From Corynebacterium tuscaniense (GTDB lineage Bacteria; Actinomycetota; Actinomycetes; Mycobacteriales; Mycobacteriaceae), in NCBI RefSeq assembly GCF_008693065.1, contig NZ_VXKH01000011.1, positions 1 through 39,072 of the forward strand: a stretch of DNA of 39,072 nt, in the 5' to 3' direction. The position numbers were made by a program, and so were the translations under genes. Below are positions 7,649 to 17,131 of this stretch, piece after piece. Position 1 is the stretch's first letter. Each line of letters opens with the position of its first letter. The notes beneath the pieces are model-generated. The model searched no databases. It was given only the letters and a program-made list of their open reading frames with translations, and had not been told where the DNA came from.

Positions 7649-9034
7649 TTAATCCGCTTCGAAATACAGCTGCTTGTTCACAAACTCATCCATGCCCAGC
7701 GGGCCAAGCTCACGGCCGAAACCAGAACGCTTCACACCACCGAAAGGAATCTCCTCACCTTCGCCGGCTGGAGTGTTCACGTTGGACATGCCAACCTCCA
7801 GCTGACGAGCGATGGCGCGAGCACGATCCTTATCCTGGGAGAAGACAGCGCCACCGAGACCGTACTGGGTGTCGTTGGCCAGCTTCAGTGCCTCCTCATC
7901 AGAGGAGACCTTGAACACCAGGGCGATCGGACCGAAGAGCTCTTCGTAGAACACCGAGTTCTTGGTGTCCATATCGGTGAGCACTGCGGGAGCGTAGTAG
8001 GCGTTCTCACCCAGGCCACCACCAGCCAGCAGGGTTGCACCTTCCTGGACAGCGCGAGTGACCTGCTCGTCCAGGCGCTCAGCGGCATCGCGGGAGGACA
8101 GCGGGGAATAAACGTCGTTTTGGCCGGCTTCTTCCGGTGTTCCCAGCGTGGCCTTTTCCGCCAACTTCACCAGCTCACCCACGAACTCGTCATAGATGTC
8201 ATCCATGATGATCATGCGCTTGTTGCCATTGCACACCTGACCCATGTTGTACATGCGGACTTCCCACGCCAACTGAGCAGCAGCCTTCACATCATCAGAG
8301 TCCAAGAGTACGTAGGCATCATTACCGCCGAGCTCCAGAACCGCCTTCTTCAGGTTCTTGCCGGCAGTTGCGCCGACGGCTGCGCCGGCACGCTCCGAAC
8401 CGGTGAGAGAAACACCCTGCACACGCGGGTCCTCAATCATCGTGGTGATCTGGTCGTGGGAGGCGTACACGTTCTGGTATACGCCAGCCGGCACACCCGC
8501 ATCATCGAAGATTTTCTGGATTGCGGCAGAGGATTCGGGGCAGATCTCAGCATGCTTCAAAATGATGGTGTTGCCGTTCATCAGGTTTGGCGCAGCAAAA
8601 CGAGCGACCTGGTAGTACGGGAAGTTCCACGGCATGATGCCTACCAGCGCACCCAGTGGGAGATGGCGGATGACGGCGGTGCCGCCGTTGTAGCTTTCGA
8701 TCTTGCGGTCAGCAGCGAACTCTTCACCGTTGTTGGCGTAGTAGCGGAAGATATTGGCGGACAGCTCTACCTCGTCAATGGCGTGGGGGCGGGACTTGCC
8801 CATTTCGCGGCCGATGATGTCAACCAGGTCGTCCTTGCGTTCGTCGAAAAGCTCAGCGACACGCAGCACGTATTTCTTCCGCTCGGCGATATCGAGGGCG
8901 GCCCACTCCTTGAAGCTCTTCTCCGAGGCGGCGAGAACCTGCTGGATCTCATCATCGGTGGCGCCAGGGTACGTCGCGGTGATTTCACCGGTCGCCGGGT
9001 TTTCTACTCGGTAGGACAGATCTTTCTCAGCCAT
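7649..9034 (-). CDS. NAD(P)-dependent aldehyde dehydrogenase (succinate-semialdehyde/aminobutyraldehyde type)
   Basis: 461-residue aldehyde dehydrogenase. Catalytic Cys268 lies in GQVCNGNKR, general-base Glu235 in LELGGND, and the oxyanion/cofactor segment is MPWNFPYYQVAR (134-145). Overall it resembles the short YneI/Sad-type succinate-semialdehyde dehydrogenases. The start is MAEKDL at 9034, with AAAGGAG six bases upstream; an upstream in-frame ATG at 9094 lacks a ribosome binding site. It lies downstream of the amine oxidase, stress protein and permease genes on the same strand. It is the natural candidate to oxidise 4-aminobutanal to GABA, because a second enzyme better matching SSADH is at 17132. 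That assignment is from context, and an SSADH role remains possible. Confidence 0.9.
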   Translation of the reverse strand: MAEKDLSYRVENPATGEITATYPGATDDEIQQVLAASEKSFKEWAALDIAERKKYVLRVAELFDERKDDLVDIIGREMGKSRPHAIDEVELSANIFRYYANNGEEFAADRKIESYNGGTAVIRHLPLGALVGIMPWNFPYYQVARFAAPNLMNGNTIILKHAEICPESSAAIQKIFDDAGVPAGVYQNVYASHDQITTMIEDPRVQGVSLTGSERAGAAVGATAGKNLKKAVLELGGNDAYVLLDSDDVKAAAQLAWEVRMYNMGQVCNGNKRMIIMDDIYDEFVGELVKLAEKATLGTPEEAGQNDVYSPLSSRDAAERLDEQVTRAVQEGATLLAGGGLGENAYYAPAVLTDMDTKNSVFYEELFGPIALVFKVSSDEEALKLANDTQYGLGGAVFSQDKDRARAIARQLEVGMSNVNTPAGEGEEIPFGGVKRSGFGRELGPLGMDEFVNKQLYFEAD

Positions 9035-9158
9035 GATGTCTCCTTTGTTTGGGGAACCCAGTGCGGGTCCCGTATTGGGGTCAGTATGGGTCACATTGTG
9101 TGGTCTGCCTTTGCCCGTGGCTGTCAGTGTAGAGATGTTGCCACAGGAAAGCAGATGC

Positions 9159-10712
9159 TTAGACTGTCAAAACAGTATTCGTATCATCCTCCTCGGCTGT
9201 GACTCGTGGCAGAATCTCGCTACGGAAGAACTCCGGATGGCGCAGTCGTGTGAACAGCATGAGTACTACCCCGAGGAGCAGAATGCCCATGCCGAGGACA
9301 AAGACCGTGCCGACACCAAAGATCGAAGACCCAGAGCCGTAGGACGGGTCGATGGAATCAAATGCGGTGATGAAGAACATGGTCAACAGCATCGTTCCGC
9401 CGATCAATGGAAACAGGAACCGGAAGAAGAAACCGCGGACAGAGTGGGTGATCTCCTTACGGAAGAACCACACGCAGGCAAAAGCGGTGATGCCGTAGTA
9501 AAAGCAGATCATCAAACCCAGCGCGGTGATGGTGTCCCACAGCGCATTCTCGGAGGCGATCCTGGTTACTGCATAAAAACCACCGGCGGCAACGGCAGAA
9601 GCCACGGTGGCCACACCAGGGGTGCGGAACTTCGGGCTAATGTGTGCGAAAACCGCCGGCAGGGCCTTGTAGTACCCCATGGCCAGCAGCGTGCGCGCCG
9701 GGCCGACGATGGTGGACTGCAGTGAGGCGAAAGAACTCGCCAGAACTGATATGGACATGAGGATGGCCCACGGGCCCATCACGGGGCCGGCGAGTGCAGC
9801 GAAAATGGATTCTTGGTTCTCCGGGTTGCCGGCACCGAGACCGGTATCACCAGTACCGGCCCACGCAACGACAGCGACGGCGGTGAGGATGTACACGGTG
9901 ATGACCACCAGCACGGTGAGTGTGGCTGCCCGCCCCGGGGTGCGCTCTGGGTCCTTGGTTTCCTCATTCATGGTTAGGGTGACATCCCAGCCCCAGAACA
10001 TGAAGATCGATAGGGAGATTCCTGCGGCGACAGTGGAAAAATCACCAATCGTCAGCGGGTTAAACCAGTCAGCTTCTACCGGGTGAAAGTCGTATCCGCC
10101 ACCGTGGTACGCATTCCACAGTGCCATTCCGCCGAAGAGCACGAGGGTGAACAGCTGCAGAGCGACCAGGAAGTATTGGAGCTTCTCTGTGGATTCGAGG
10201 CCGCGGTAGGAAATGTAGGCGGCGACGGCTAGGAACACGATGGTGGTTGGGATGTTCACCCACAGATTGCGGGTGAGGTCCGCGAATGCACTATTGCCGG
10301 TGAGCTGTGCCAGCAGGATGTAGAAAAAATCCACGGCCACGGCAGCTAGATTCGACAACACCAGGATGGTTGCTGTGATCAGGCCCCAGCCACCCATCCA
10401 GCCGACCCACGGGCCAAAAGCCTTGGTTGCCCAGGTGAACGAGGTACCGGAATCCGGAACACGGTTGTTCAGCTCGCGGTACGCGAAGGCGACGAGCAAC
10501 ATGGGGAAGAAGCCGAGCAGGAGGATCGCCGGGACGTGGTCGCCGACCTCAGAAATCGTGGGGCCGAGCCCCGAGGTCAAGGTGTAGGACGGGGCAATGC
10601 AGCTCACGCCAATGACGACGGCTCCAAGAAGTCCGACGCGCCCAGCGATGAGCCCTTTTTCGCTTTGCGACGGCTGGTGTGCCAGCTCATTTGCCACTTT
10701 GCGTTTACTCAT
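9159..10712 (-). CDS. APC superfamily amino acid/polyamine permease
   Basis: 517-residue integral membrane protein with about 12 hydrophobic segments. The TM1 region GLLGAVVIGVSCIAPSYTLTSGLGPT and the following AYRELNNRVPDSGTSFTWATKAFGPWVGW match APC permeases of the PuuP/amino-acid type. The start MSKRKVANELAH at 10712 is chosen because GAGGAGGGG lies just upstream and its ATG overlaps the last eight bases of the stress-protein gene; a longer frame exists but is the shadow of that gene. The position in an apparent operon with a putrescine-oxidase-like enzyme suggests import of putrescine or another amine (inference). Confidence 0.88.
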   Translation of the reverse strand: MSKRKVANELAHQPSQSEKGLIAGRVGLLGAVVIGVSCIAPSYTLTSGLGPTISEVGDHVPAILLLGFFPMLLVAFAYRELNNRVPDSGTSFTWATKAFGPWVGWMGGWGLITATILVLSNLAAVAVDFFYILLAQLTGNSAFADLTRNLWVNIPTTIVFLAVAAYISYRGLESTEKLQYFLVALQLFTLVLFGGMALWNAYHGGGYDFHPVEADWFNPLTIGDFSTVAAGISLSIFMFWGWDVTLTMNEETKDPERTPGRAATLTVLVVITVYILTAVAVVAWAGTGDTGLGAGNPENQESIFAALAGPVMGPWAILMSISVLASSFASLQSTIVGPARTLLAMGYYKALPAVFAHISPKFRTPGVATVASAVAAGGFYAVTRIASENALWDTITALGLMICFYYGITAFACVWFFRKEITHSVRGFFFRFLFPLIGGTMLLTMFFITAFDSIDPSYGSGSSIFGVGTVFVLGMGILLLGVVLMLFTRLRHPEFFRSEILPRVTAEEDDTNTVLTV

Positions 10713-11640
10713 GCTGCCCCTCCTCATCGTCATCCTTCGGGCTTTGTGAAGGGGTGACAAGTAGCGGAATCGGAAGACTCCGCAGCACTTTGGCGGCGCG
10801 TGGCCCCATGAACATACGGCCAGCGGTGGCAAGCCGGGACGATCCCGCGAGCAGGATTTCGTCCTCACGCCACTCAAGTTCGGTCGCAGCCTCAGCGACA
10901 GATGTGCCGGTGACAATTTCGGTGGTGGCTAAACCTTCATCAACGAGGTGTTTTGCCTGTTCTGCAAGATATTCGTTGGCGTTAGCTTCGAGGCTTTCCA
11001 ATACCGTCTCAGCGATCTCGTGCGGCATAGCTCCCGCATCCTCATCGGTGTGGAACGAGATCAAGCGCAGTTCGCTGTCGGTGTACTGTGCGGTGCGAAT
11101 CGCCGTGGAAATCAACTGGCGTGAGCCAGCCAGGGTGCCGAACATGCACGACACCCGGCTGATCCGTTCAGGCGCTTGGTAGCGTGGCGGCGCAAGCGCA
11201 ATCGGAATGGTTGATGAGTGCAAAAGAGCATTCGCCGAAACCCCAATGCTGAAGCGACGCAACAGGCCACCACCGCGGGTGCCCAAAATAATCAAGTCGC
11301 AACCCAGTTCCTTGGCGGTGCGGTGCAGTGAATTAGCTTCGTCCACACCGGAGACGACACGGCCGGTGGCCGTAATCCCCTCGGGGACTTTAGCCAACGC
11401 ATTCTCAAGCCACGCGTTGAGCTTTCGGCTAATGATCGTCTCATGGGCAGTGAGGCGAGGATACGCACCTGAGTAGTTCTCTGAATGCGGAACCACCATG
11501 ACGATCTCCAAGTCCGCGTCCCAGCTTCTGGCCAAGGCGATGCCAAGGTTCAAAGCATCAGAGCCCGCTGGAGTGGCAAGGTATCCGACCAGGATTTTCG
11601 ACGGCCCACGGTCCGCAGGCTGCTGTGTTGGCTGGACCAT
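10705..11640 (-). CDS. Tandem universal stress protein
   Basis: 311-residue protein with two Usp domains (about 15-150 and 160-300). The first ends with the ATP-binding signature LGTRGGGLLRRFSIGVSAN (G-x2-G-x9-G-x-N type). The second carries the similar LAGSSRLATAGRMFMGPRAAKVL, which is more degenerate. Usp proteins bind ATP or AMP and modulate stress responses. An ATG at 11640 with GCAGGG five bases upstream is preferred over a GTG two codons earlier. The gene lies just after the amine oxidase stop, and its 3' end overlaps the permease start, so the three are translationally linked. It may help cope with peroxide and aldehyde made by the oxidase (inference). Confidence 0.9.
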   Translation of the reverse strand: MVQPTQQPADRGPSKILVGYLATPAGSDALNLGIALARSWDADLEIVMVVPHSENYSGAYPRLTAHETIISRKLNAWLENALAKVPEGITATGRVVSGVDEANSLHRTAKELGCDLIILGTRGGGLLRRFSIGVSANALLHSSTIPIALAPPRYQAPERISRVSCMFGTLAGSRQLISTAIRTAQYTDSELRLISFHTDEDAGAMPHEIAETVLESLEANANEYLAEQAKHLVDEGLATTEIVTGTSVAEAATELEWREDEILLAGSSRLATAGRMFMGPRAAKVLRSLPIPLLVTPSQSPKDDDEEGQHE

Positions 11641-11652
11641 GATCACCCTGCC

Positions 11653-13149
11653 TTAGTAATTAGCCAGAATGGCATTGGCAGCTCGCTCGCCCTGACGGAC
11701 AGCGCCATCGACGTGCTGGTAGCCCTCATCAGCAATGTCGGAGCAAGCGAAGTGGATCGGGCCAACAGGTTGGTTCTGCAGGTGGCCCCAGCGGGACAGG
11801 CCACCCAGGTCGTAGCTGGTTGCGTACGCGCCGCGGGTCCACTCTTCAGCAGCCATATCGGAGAGGTAGAACGCGATTGGCTCCATGGTCTCCGGACCCA
11901 GGTAGTCCGCCATGGCGGAAAGGATGCGGTGCTTGCGCTCTTCTTCCGGCAGGTGCCACATTTCCTCGGCGTACACATCAGAAACGAATCCGACGAGGGT
12001 GCCGTAGGTATCTTCCTCACCAGCGGTACCGCCTGCAATGTTGGCGCCACGGTTGGTGTTGTCGTAGATCTCCTGGACCAGGCGTCCCCCACCGAAACCG
12101 GTGCCGGACAGGCCCTTCTCACGCCAGAACGGGGTTTCGTAAATAGCGTGAACCTTGATCACCAGGCCCATGGAGATGTGCTGGTGGGCGATGTGCAAGT
12201 CACGTGGCATCGCCGGGACGTAGGAGATGCGGTTGTACAGATTTGGTGGAACAGCAATAACAACATTCTTGGCGTGGGCGATCACTTTGTCGGAGACGAC
12301 TGTGACATCGCCCGGCTTACCGTTGTTCGGGACACCGTTGCGCACGTCTGGCTTAACGTTATTCAGGCTGTCCTCGGTGGACGGGTCCGGCTGTGCCCAC
12401 TGGATCTCGCGGACCGGGGTGCCCAGGAAGACATCTTCACCGAGCTCCTTGGCCATGGTCTCGGAGACAGACATCATGCCGCCCTCGACGCGGCGGTCAA
12501 GGATGAAGTCCTCGTCCACCAGGTTGGAGAAGGATCCGGCAGAAGCAGCCATGAGGACAGCCTGCAAGGCGGAGAAGGTGAAGGACGGCTTGGTCAGCAT
12601 GCCGGATGCGACGTAGATGGAAACATTGTCAATTGCCTCCTCATCATCAGAGAGCTGCTCCAGCCAGTGGCGGAAGGAAATAGAGTCCAGCTCGGCAGCC
12701 TTCGGGTGCGCCCACGGCTCCTTGGCACCGATCTCGGCTGCAAGGTCATCGAGGATCTTGATCAGCTTGTCCATCTCGGCCTGTGTGGACTCGGAAGCGG
12801 GGAAGACTGGGCCCTCATACTCGTGGCGCTCACCGTCCGGGGACACGTAAATGGACTTGCCTTCGCGGTAGCGCTGGAAGGTGCTCAGGCCCAGCTCATC
12901 CACCAGGTCAATGAGGCGGGTCTGGTCAGGGGAGATCCACTGGCCACCAAGCTCAACAAAGTGATCAACACCGTTGGCGTCACGTACACGGCCGTTCCAG
13001 GTGCGGCCGCCAACGCGCTCGCGTGCCTCGAGGACTGCGACGGACTTGCCGGCCTTAGCCAGCGTGCGTGCAGCCATGAGGCCTGCTGGGCCGGCTCCGA
13101 CGATGACAACATCGCGCTCAATTTCATGTTTTGGTGCGCTAGAATTCAT
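11653..13149 (-). CDS. puo: Flavin amine oxidase, putrescine-oxidase-like
   Basis: 498-residue FAD-dependent amine oxidase. The dinucleotide motif VVIVGAGPAGLMAAR is at 14-28, Glu41 binds the FAD ribose, and GGRT is at 47-50. VELGGQWISPDQTRL follows, and the C-terminal FAD segment is YQHVDGAVRQGERAANAIL. There is no signal peptide, so it acts in the cytoplasm. The overall pattern resembles Rhodococcus/Kocuria putrescine oxidase, which turns putrescine, O2 and water into 4-aminobutanal, ammonia and H2O2. Other monoamine or polyamine substrates are possible. The context (permease, aldehyde dehydrogenase, GABA aminotransferase, SSADH) supports putrescine. The ATG has AGGAG seven bases upstream. 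Divergent from a TetR gene that is the likely regulator. Confidence 0.88.
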   Translation of the reverse strand: MNSSAPKHEIERDVVIVGAGPAGLMAARTLAKAGKSVAVLEARERVGGRTWNGRVRDANGVDHFVELGGQWISPDQTRLIDLVDELGLSTFQRYREGKSIYVSPDGERHEYEGPVFPASESTQAEMDKLIKILDDLAAEIGAKEPWAHPKAAELDSISFRHWLEQLSDDEEAIDNVSIYVASGMLTKPSFTFSALQAVLMAASAGSFSNLVDEDFILDRRVEGGMMSVSETMAKELGEDVFLGTPVREIQWAQPDPSTEDSLNNVKPDVRNGVPNNGKPGDVTVVSDKVIAHAKNVVIAVPPNLYNRISYVPAMPRDLHIAHQHISMGLVIKVHAIYETPFWREKGLSGTGFGGGRLVQEIYDNTNRGANIAGGTAGEEDTYGTLVGFVSDVYAEEMWHLPEEERKHRILSAMADYLGPETMEPIAFYLSDMAAEEWTRGAYATSYDLGGLSRWGHLQNQPVGPIHFACSDIADEGYQHVDGAVRQGERAANAILANY

Positions 13150-13261
13150 ACTTCTACTCCTGTTCTAGGGCCGGTGGGTGCCGGCCATCACGGATATGAA
13201 CGCCATTCATTAAATGGTGTGACCTAGCGTACATTTGTTTTGCTAATGAAGGAAGAGTCAC
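13150..13261. promoter_or_regulatory. Divergent control region between amine oxidase and TetR gene
   Basis: 112 bases. It holds a hairpin GGCCGG-tgggtg-CCGGCC (13169-13186) in the amine oxidase leader, an imperfect palindrome CCATT-catta-AATGG (13203-13217), and a possible TetR-gene -10 element TACATT at 13230-13235. The palindrome is a candidate TetR operator; this is inferred from position only. Confidence 0.45.
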
Positions 13262-13933
13262 ATGGCAAAAGGGCGTGGCCGCCCCGCAGAATCTCTGGTC
13301 AGCGCCGAAAAAATTGGTGCAGCCGCGCTCTCCCTTACCTCGGATAAGGGGTATCAAGCGCTGACCATGACTGCCGTTGCGAAGCGACTCAATGTGGCTT
13401 CGAGCGCCCTCTACAACCACATTTCGGGCAAAGAGGAAATGCTCTATTTGATACAGGACGCGGTGATGCAGCTTGTTGATGTTAGGCCGCTCGAACAAGC
13501 CATCGCTACAGGTTCGGGCTACCGCACGGCAGTAGAATCCTGGGCGCGTTCTTACCGCGATGTTTTTGCTGGGCACACCCCGTTGATCCCGCTTATTGCA
13601 GTGCAGCCCATTGGTGCTTCCCCGCGGACCCAAGAGATGTATGAGGTTGTTGCCCAAGCGCTCATCACTGCTGGATGCCCGCCTGCGCAGGTGATGGAAC
13701 GCATCATTGCGCTTGAATCCTTCATTTATGGCTCAGCGTGGGACGTCCAAGCCCCAGCCGATCTTTTTGATCCCTGCGCGATTTCCCCTGAACATTCTGC
13801 GCTGCGTCAAGCAGCGGAAGCGATGAGTGGGTACAAAACAGCAAAAAAGGGCCAGCCTGACGCTAACCCTTATGCTGACCAACCTTTTGAGGTTGGTTTG
13901 AAAAATCTTCTGGACGGCATGGCCCTCGAATAG
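13262..13933 (+). CDS. TetR/AcrR family transcriptional regulator
   Basis: 223 residues. The N-terminal helix-turn-helix (about 15-60) contains LTMTAVAKRLNVASSALYNHISGKEEML, a typical TetR DNA-binding domain; the rest is a helical ligand-binding and dimerisation domain. Divergent from the amine oxidase gene with a 112-base shared control region, so local repression of the amine catabolic operon released by an amine or aldehyde ligand is the simplest reading (inference). The ATG has GAAGGAAG seven bases upstream. The stop lies 12 bases from the stop of the convergent gabT, with no clear terminator between them. Confidence 0.9.
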   Translation: MAKGRGRPAESLVSAEKIGAAALSLTSDKGYQALTMTAVAKRLNVASSALYNHISGKEEMLYLIQDAVMQLVDVRPLEQAIATGSGYRTAVESWARSYRDVFAGHTPLIPLIAVQPIGASPRTQEMYEVVAQALITAGCPPAQVMERIIALESFIYGSAWDVQAPADLFDPCAISPEHSALRQAAEAMSGYKTAKKGQPDANPYADQPFEVGLKNLLDGMALE

Positions 13934-13945
13934 ATTCTTGCTCCC

Positions 13946-15274
13946 CTAGATGTTGTTGCGGATTGCTTCCGCGAGAACACGCATGCCGTCACGCAGCAGC
14001 TCCTCCGGGATGACCAGGGATGGAAGCAGGCGCACGACGTTGCCGTCAAGGCCACAGGTGAGGATGAGTACGCCGGCGGCCTTGCACTCGGCAGCGACCT
14101 TGGCCGTCAGCTCCGCATTCGGCTTACCATCCTTGGTTACGAGCTCGATGGCGATCATTGCGCCGCGGCCACGGATCTCCGCGATCTCATCCAGCTCAGT
14201 CAACGAGTCGAGTTCCTCGTGGATGATCTTGCCGATTTCCTTGGCGCGAAGAGCAAGATTGTGTTCTTTCATTTCCTCAATAGCAGCGACAGCAGCTGCG
14301 CAAGCCACCGGGTTACCACCGTAGGTACCGCCGAGCCCGCCGGCCATCGGCGCATCCATGATCTCAGCGCGACCAGTCACAGCAGACAGTGGCATACCGC
14401 CGGCGATGCCCTTAGCGGTGGTGACTAGATCCGGCTCGATGCCGTCAAAGCTGGAAGCGAACCATTCACCGGAGCGACAGAAACCAGCCTGGATCTCGTC
14501 GGCAATGAACACCACGTTGTTAGCGCGGCACCAGTCCACAATTGCCGGGAGGAAGCCCTCTGCAGGCTCAATGAAGCCACCTTCGCCTTGAATCGGTTCG
14601 ATGACCACGCAAGCGAGGTTCTCTGCGCCCACGTACTGCTCGAGGTATCGGATGGTGCGCTCAGCAGCTTCCTCGCCCTTCAGGCCGTCGCGAAGCGGAT
14701 AGGACATTGGGGCGCGGTAAACATCGCTGGCGAAGGGGCCGAAGGAGGACTTGTAGGGCTTGTTCTTCGCGGTCATGGCCATGGTCAGGTTGGTGCGGCC
14801 GTGGTAGGCGTAATCGAAGACGGCAACACCTGCCTTACGGGTGTAGGAACGAGCGATCTTCACAGCGTTTTCCACTGCCTCAGCACCAGAGTTGAGCAGC
14901 ACAGTACGCTTCTCAAAATCACCTGGGGTGAGCTCGTTGAGCAGTTCTGCAACTTGGAGGTAGCTCTCGTAGGGGCTCACCATGAAGCATGTGTGGGTGA
15001 AGTGAGTAGCGGCCTCAGCGACAGCGTTGACAACGCGCTTGTTGGAGGCGCCGACGGAGGTCACGGCGATGCCGGAGCAGAAGTCGATGAACGAGTTTCC
15101 GTCGGCATCGACAAGCACTCCGCCGTCGGCGTCAACGATGTAGCCAGGAAGGCCAGGGTTCATGGCTGCAGCGACGCTCGCTTTTCGACGTTTATCTAGC
15201 TCAGCACTAGCCGGGCCAGGAAGCTCAGTGTTGATGCGACGCTCCTGCGGGAGACGGTATTCAAGATCCTGCAT
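13946..15274 (-). CDS. gabT: 4-aminobutyrate aminotransferase
   Basis: 442-residue class III PLP-dependent aminotransferase. It moves the amino group of GABA to 2-oxoglutarate, giving succinate semialdehyde and glutamate. NSGAEAVENAVK at 128-139 binds the PLP phosphate, Asp259 in FIADEIQAGF contacts the pyridine nitrogen, and Lys288 in TTAKGIAGGMPLSAVTG forms the Schiff base. The length and the sequences around GYIVDADGG and HFTHTCFMVSPYE fit GabT rather than ornithine aminotransferase. The ATG has GAAAGGA about eight bases upstream. Divergent from the PucR gene, with gabD and a permease on its other side, so the gab functions are split around the regulator. Confidence 0.93.
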   Translation of the reverse strand: MQDLEYRLPQERRINTELPGPASAELDKRRKASVAAAMNPGLPGYIVDADGGVLVDADGNSFIDFCSGIAVTSVGASNKRVVNAVAEAATHFTHTCFMVSPYESYLQVAELLNELTPGDFEKRTVLLNSGAEAVENAVKIARSYTRKAGVAVFDYAYHGRTNLTMAMTAKNKPYKSSFGPFASDVYRAPMSYPLRDGLKGEEAAERTIRYLEQYVGAENLACVVIEPIQGEGGFIEPAEGFLPAIVDWCRANNVVFIADEIQAGFCRSGEWFASSFDGIEPDLVTTAKGIAGGMPLSAVTGRAEIMDAPMAGGLGGTYGGNPVACAAAVAAIEEMKEHNLALRAKEIGKIIHEELDSLTELDEIAEIRGRGAMIAIELVTKDGKPNAELTAKVAAECKAAGVLILTCGLDGNVVRLLPSLVIPEELLRDGMRVLAEAIRNNI

Positions 15275-15402
15275 GTGCGGGTTCCTTTCCGGTGAGATGT
15301 GCTGCCCGTGCCTGATGTGGGGCAGTGGTGATGGCAGTAGTATCCGTCCTCATCCCACCCTCAAGGCAACCGACACCCTGTCCATATTTAATCCGCAACT
15401 TA

Positions 15403-15415
15403 TACACTGTGTCCA
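15403..15415 (+). promoter_or_regulatory. Candidate leaderless promoter of the PucR gene
   Basis: TACACT at 15403-15408 fits the corynebacterial -10 consensus TAnnnT. Seven bases downstream of its last base lies the A of the PucR ATG at 15415, and no Shine-Dalgarno sequence precedes that ATG. Together these suggest a leaderless transcript. No convincing -35 hexamer, as is common in this genus. Confidence 0.55.
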
Positions 15416-16968
15416 TGTCCGATTGTGTGGGTGCTGAAACACGTGGTGGAAGCGTTGAATGGCACGATACAACTGAGCTGCTGGACCTTGCATGGCTCTA
15501 CGGAATCCGTGCTTTGCAGCTGTCTCCGATCGGGGAGCTGAAGCAGGGAAAATTTGGCTCGGTGCAGGCGAGTGAAATCGTCGAAACTGCAGAGTTCTTC
15601 AGACCCCACTCTGTCATTTTGACCCTCGGTCTTCGCATTGATCCATTCGATGAACAGGCGATTGGTGAATATGTTGAACGGTTAAGCCAAGCTGAGGTGG
15701 CAGCACTTGGTTTTGGTACGGGCCTTCACCATTCCGATGTACCACCAGCTTTGAAAAAGGCATGCGCTGCAGCTGGACTCCCCTTATTTGAAGTGCCACG
15801 TAAAACCCCATTCGCCCTAATTTCCAAAGTGGTCGGTGGAGAGCATGCGCGGCTACAGGCAGCCGCGGCAAATGAGATTCTGGAGGCAGCTGAGGGACTG
15901 AACCGTGCGGCGTGGAATGGGGGAGTGGATGCCCTCGTCGGGCGCACGCATAACGCAGTGGGGGCGGATGTTCTCATTGGGGATAGTTCCGGGCGAGTTA
16001 TTTCCTCCGCACCAGCTAAACCCACCGAACGCGCATTGAAAGCCTTGCGTTTAGCTATCACTGATGGAGGACGCAGTCGCGCGTATCGCGCTGAGAACCG
16101 CATGATCATTGTCCAACGCATGCGAGCACTGGGTGGGAAATACTACGTGGCTGTTGTGGATTCACCTCATGCTTTGCCGCCACTATCGCGCAGCGCGATT
16201 AAACACTTCGTCGGTCTGGCTGAAATCGTTTTGCGTGACCCTCCTGCTCTGCGCAGCGCAGAAACACAACTGCGTGGTGCCGCTTTGGAGCTGTTTCTAT
16301 CGGACCCGACAACGGAACCTGCAGTTGAACGATTGTTGGATGGCGCTGCCGACGCAGATGGGATGGTGGTGCCGGTAGCGATCGTCGCTGCGAACAAAGC
16401 CGCTTCTTCACGTGCGTTGACCAGGCTCGACGAAGGGCTAGGGCTAGGGCAACAACCCCTTGCGTATATGCGGACCGCCCCCGATGGATTTGTTTTCCTG
16501 TCGCGCACCCCCATGACCGGCGAAGTTGCGAGTGAGCTCTTTGGTTCTTTTGCCACCCGGTTACGTGTTTTGTCGGGGAGGAGATCACCATGGCGGGATC
16601 TCACCAGTGATGAGCTGACGTATCTTGTTGATCGCGCGCGTGCCCTGCCTCCTGGAACCGTGGACGAGTATGTTCCGCGGAGGCTCGACTGGGCTGAAGA
16701 TGAAACCGTACACACCGCACTGTCGCGACGATACCGTGAAGTGTTGGCGCCATTGGCTGAGGATGATCCGGCGTTACTCGAGGCAGTTCAGGCATTTCTC
16801 CTCCACGGCTGCGAGTTCCGGGCCGCGGCGGAGTCATTGGGCGTTCACCGACATACGCTCAAAGCGAGGATCGATCGTGCAGAGCAGCGCTACGGGTTGC
16901 CACTAGACGATCCTTTGGGGCGAGCTGAGCTCCTCGTCCTGCTGAGCATTGATGCGCCCGAGGGCTAG
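15415..16968 (+). CDS. PucR family transcriptional regulator
   Basis: 517 residues. The N-terminal part (about 20-140) resembles the PucR sensory domain. The C-terminus holds the PucR-type helix-turn-helix CEFRAAAESLGVHRHTLKARIDRAEQRYG (within about 470-505), where the conserved VHRHTLKARI is recognisable. Members are usually activators of nitrogen-compound catabolism, including GABA genes in C. glutamicum. Its site between divergent gabT and gabD implies local control of GABA use. I chose the ATG at 15415 because a longer frame to 15325 has a proline-rich non-domain extension, and because a -10 element sits exactly for leaderless translation. No clear terminator follows before gabD. Confidence 0.88.
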   Translation: MSDCVGAETRGGSVEWHDTTELLDLAWLYGIRALQLSPIGELKQGKFGSVQASEIVETAEFFRPHSVILTLGLRIDPFDEQAIGEYVERLSQAEVAALGFGTGLHHSDVPPALKKACAAAGLPLFEVPRKTPFALISKVVGGEHARLQAAAANEILEAAEGLNRAAWNGGVDALVGRTHNAVGADVLIGDSSGRVISSAPAKPTERALKALRLAITDGGRSRAYRAENRMIIVQRMRALGGKYYVAVVDSPHALPPLSRSAIKHFVGLAEIVLRDPPALRSAETQLRGAALELFLSDPTTEPAVERLLDGAADADGMVVPVAIVAANKAASSRALTRLDEGLGLGQQPLAYMRTAPDGFVFLSRTPMTGEVASELFGSFATRLRVLSGRRSPWRDLTSDELTYLVDRARALPPGTVDEYVPRRLDWAEDETVHTALSRRYREVLAPLAEDDPALLEAVQAFLLHGCEFRAAAESLGVHRHTLKARIDRAEQRYGLPLDDPLGRAELLVLLSIDAPEG

Positions 16969-17052
16969 CACAACGATCCTCATCGCGCAATGCCCTCTAA
17001 CCGGGGGACGGCGCCGTGTGCACTGAAGATGGCTCGGAGGTATAGCGTTGCC

Positions 17053-17081
17053 TATAGAGGAAGCTGGTCTGACCACCAGCT
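17053..17081 (+). promoter_or_regulatory. gabD: Possible gabD promoter element with inverted repeat
   Basis: TATAGA at 17053-17058 could be a -10 box, and AGCTGGT (17062-17068)/ACCAGCT (17075-17081) is a perfect 7-bp inverted repeat with a 6-base spacer at the expected transcription start. The repeat may be an operator or a leader hairpin. Weak evidence, no clear -35. Confidence 0.35.
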
Positions 17082-17131
17082 GAAGTAACACCAAAACACA
17101 AGAAAGAACAACGAACAAGGAAGGCATGATC

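Noticed and set aside
9053..9071. Small stem GGAACCC/GGGTCCC between the permease and aldehyde dehydrogenase genes
   Set aside because: Contains a wobble pair, no T-tract, and only 7 bp; not enough to call a terminator.
11485..13227. 580-codon open frame on the plus strand
   Set aside because: Antisense to the amine oxidase gene; no recognisable family and no ribosome binding site.
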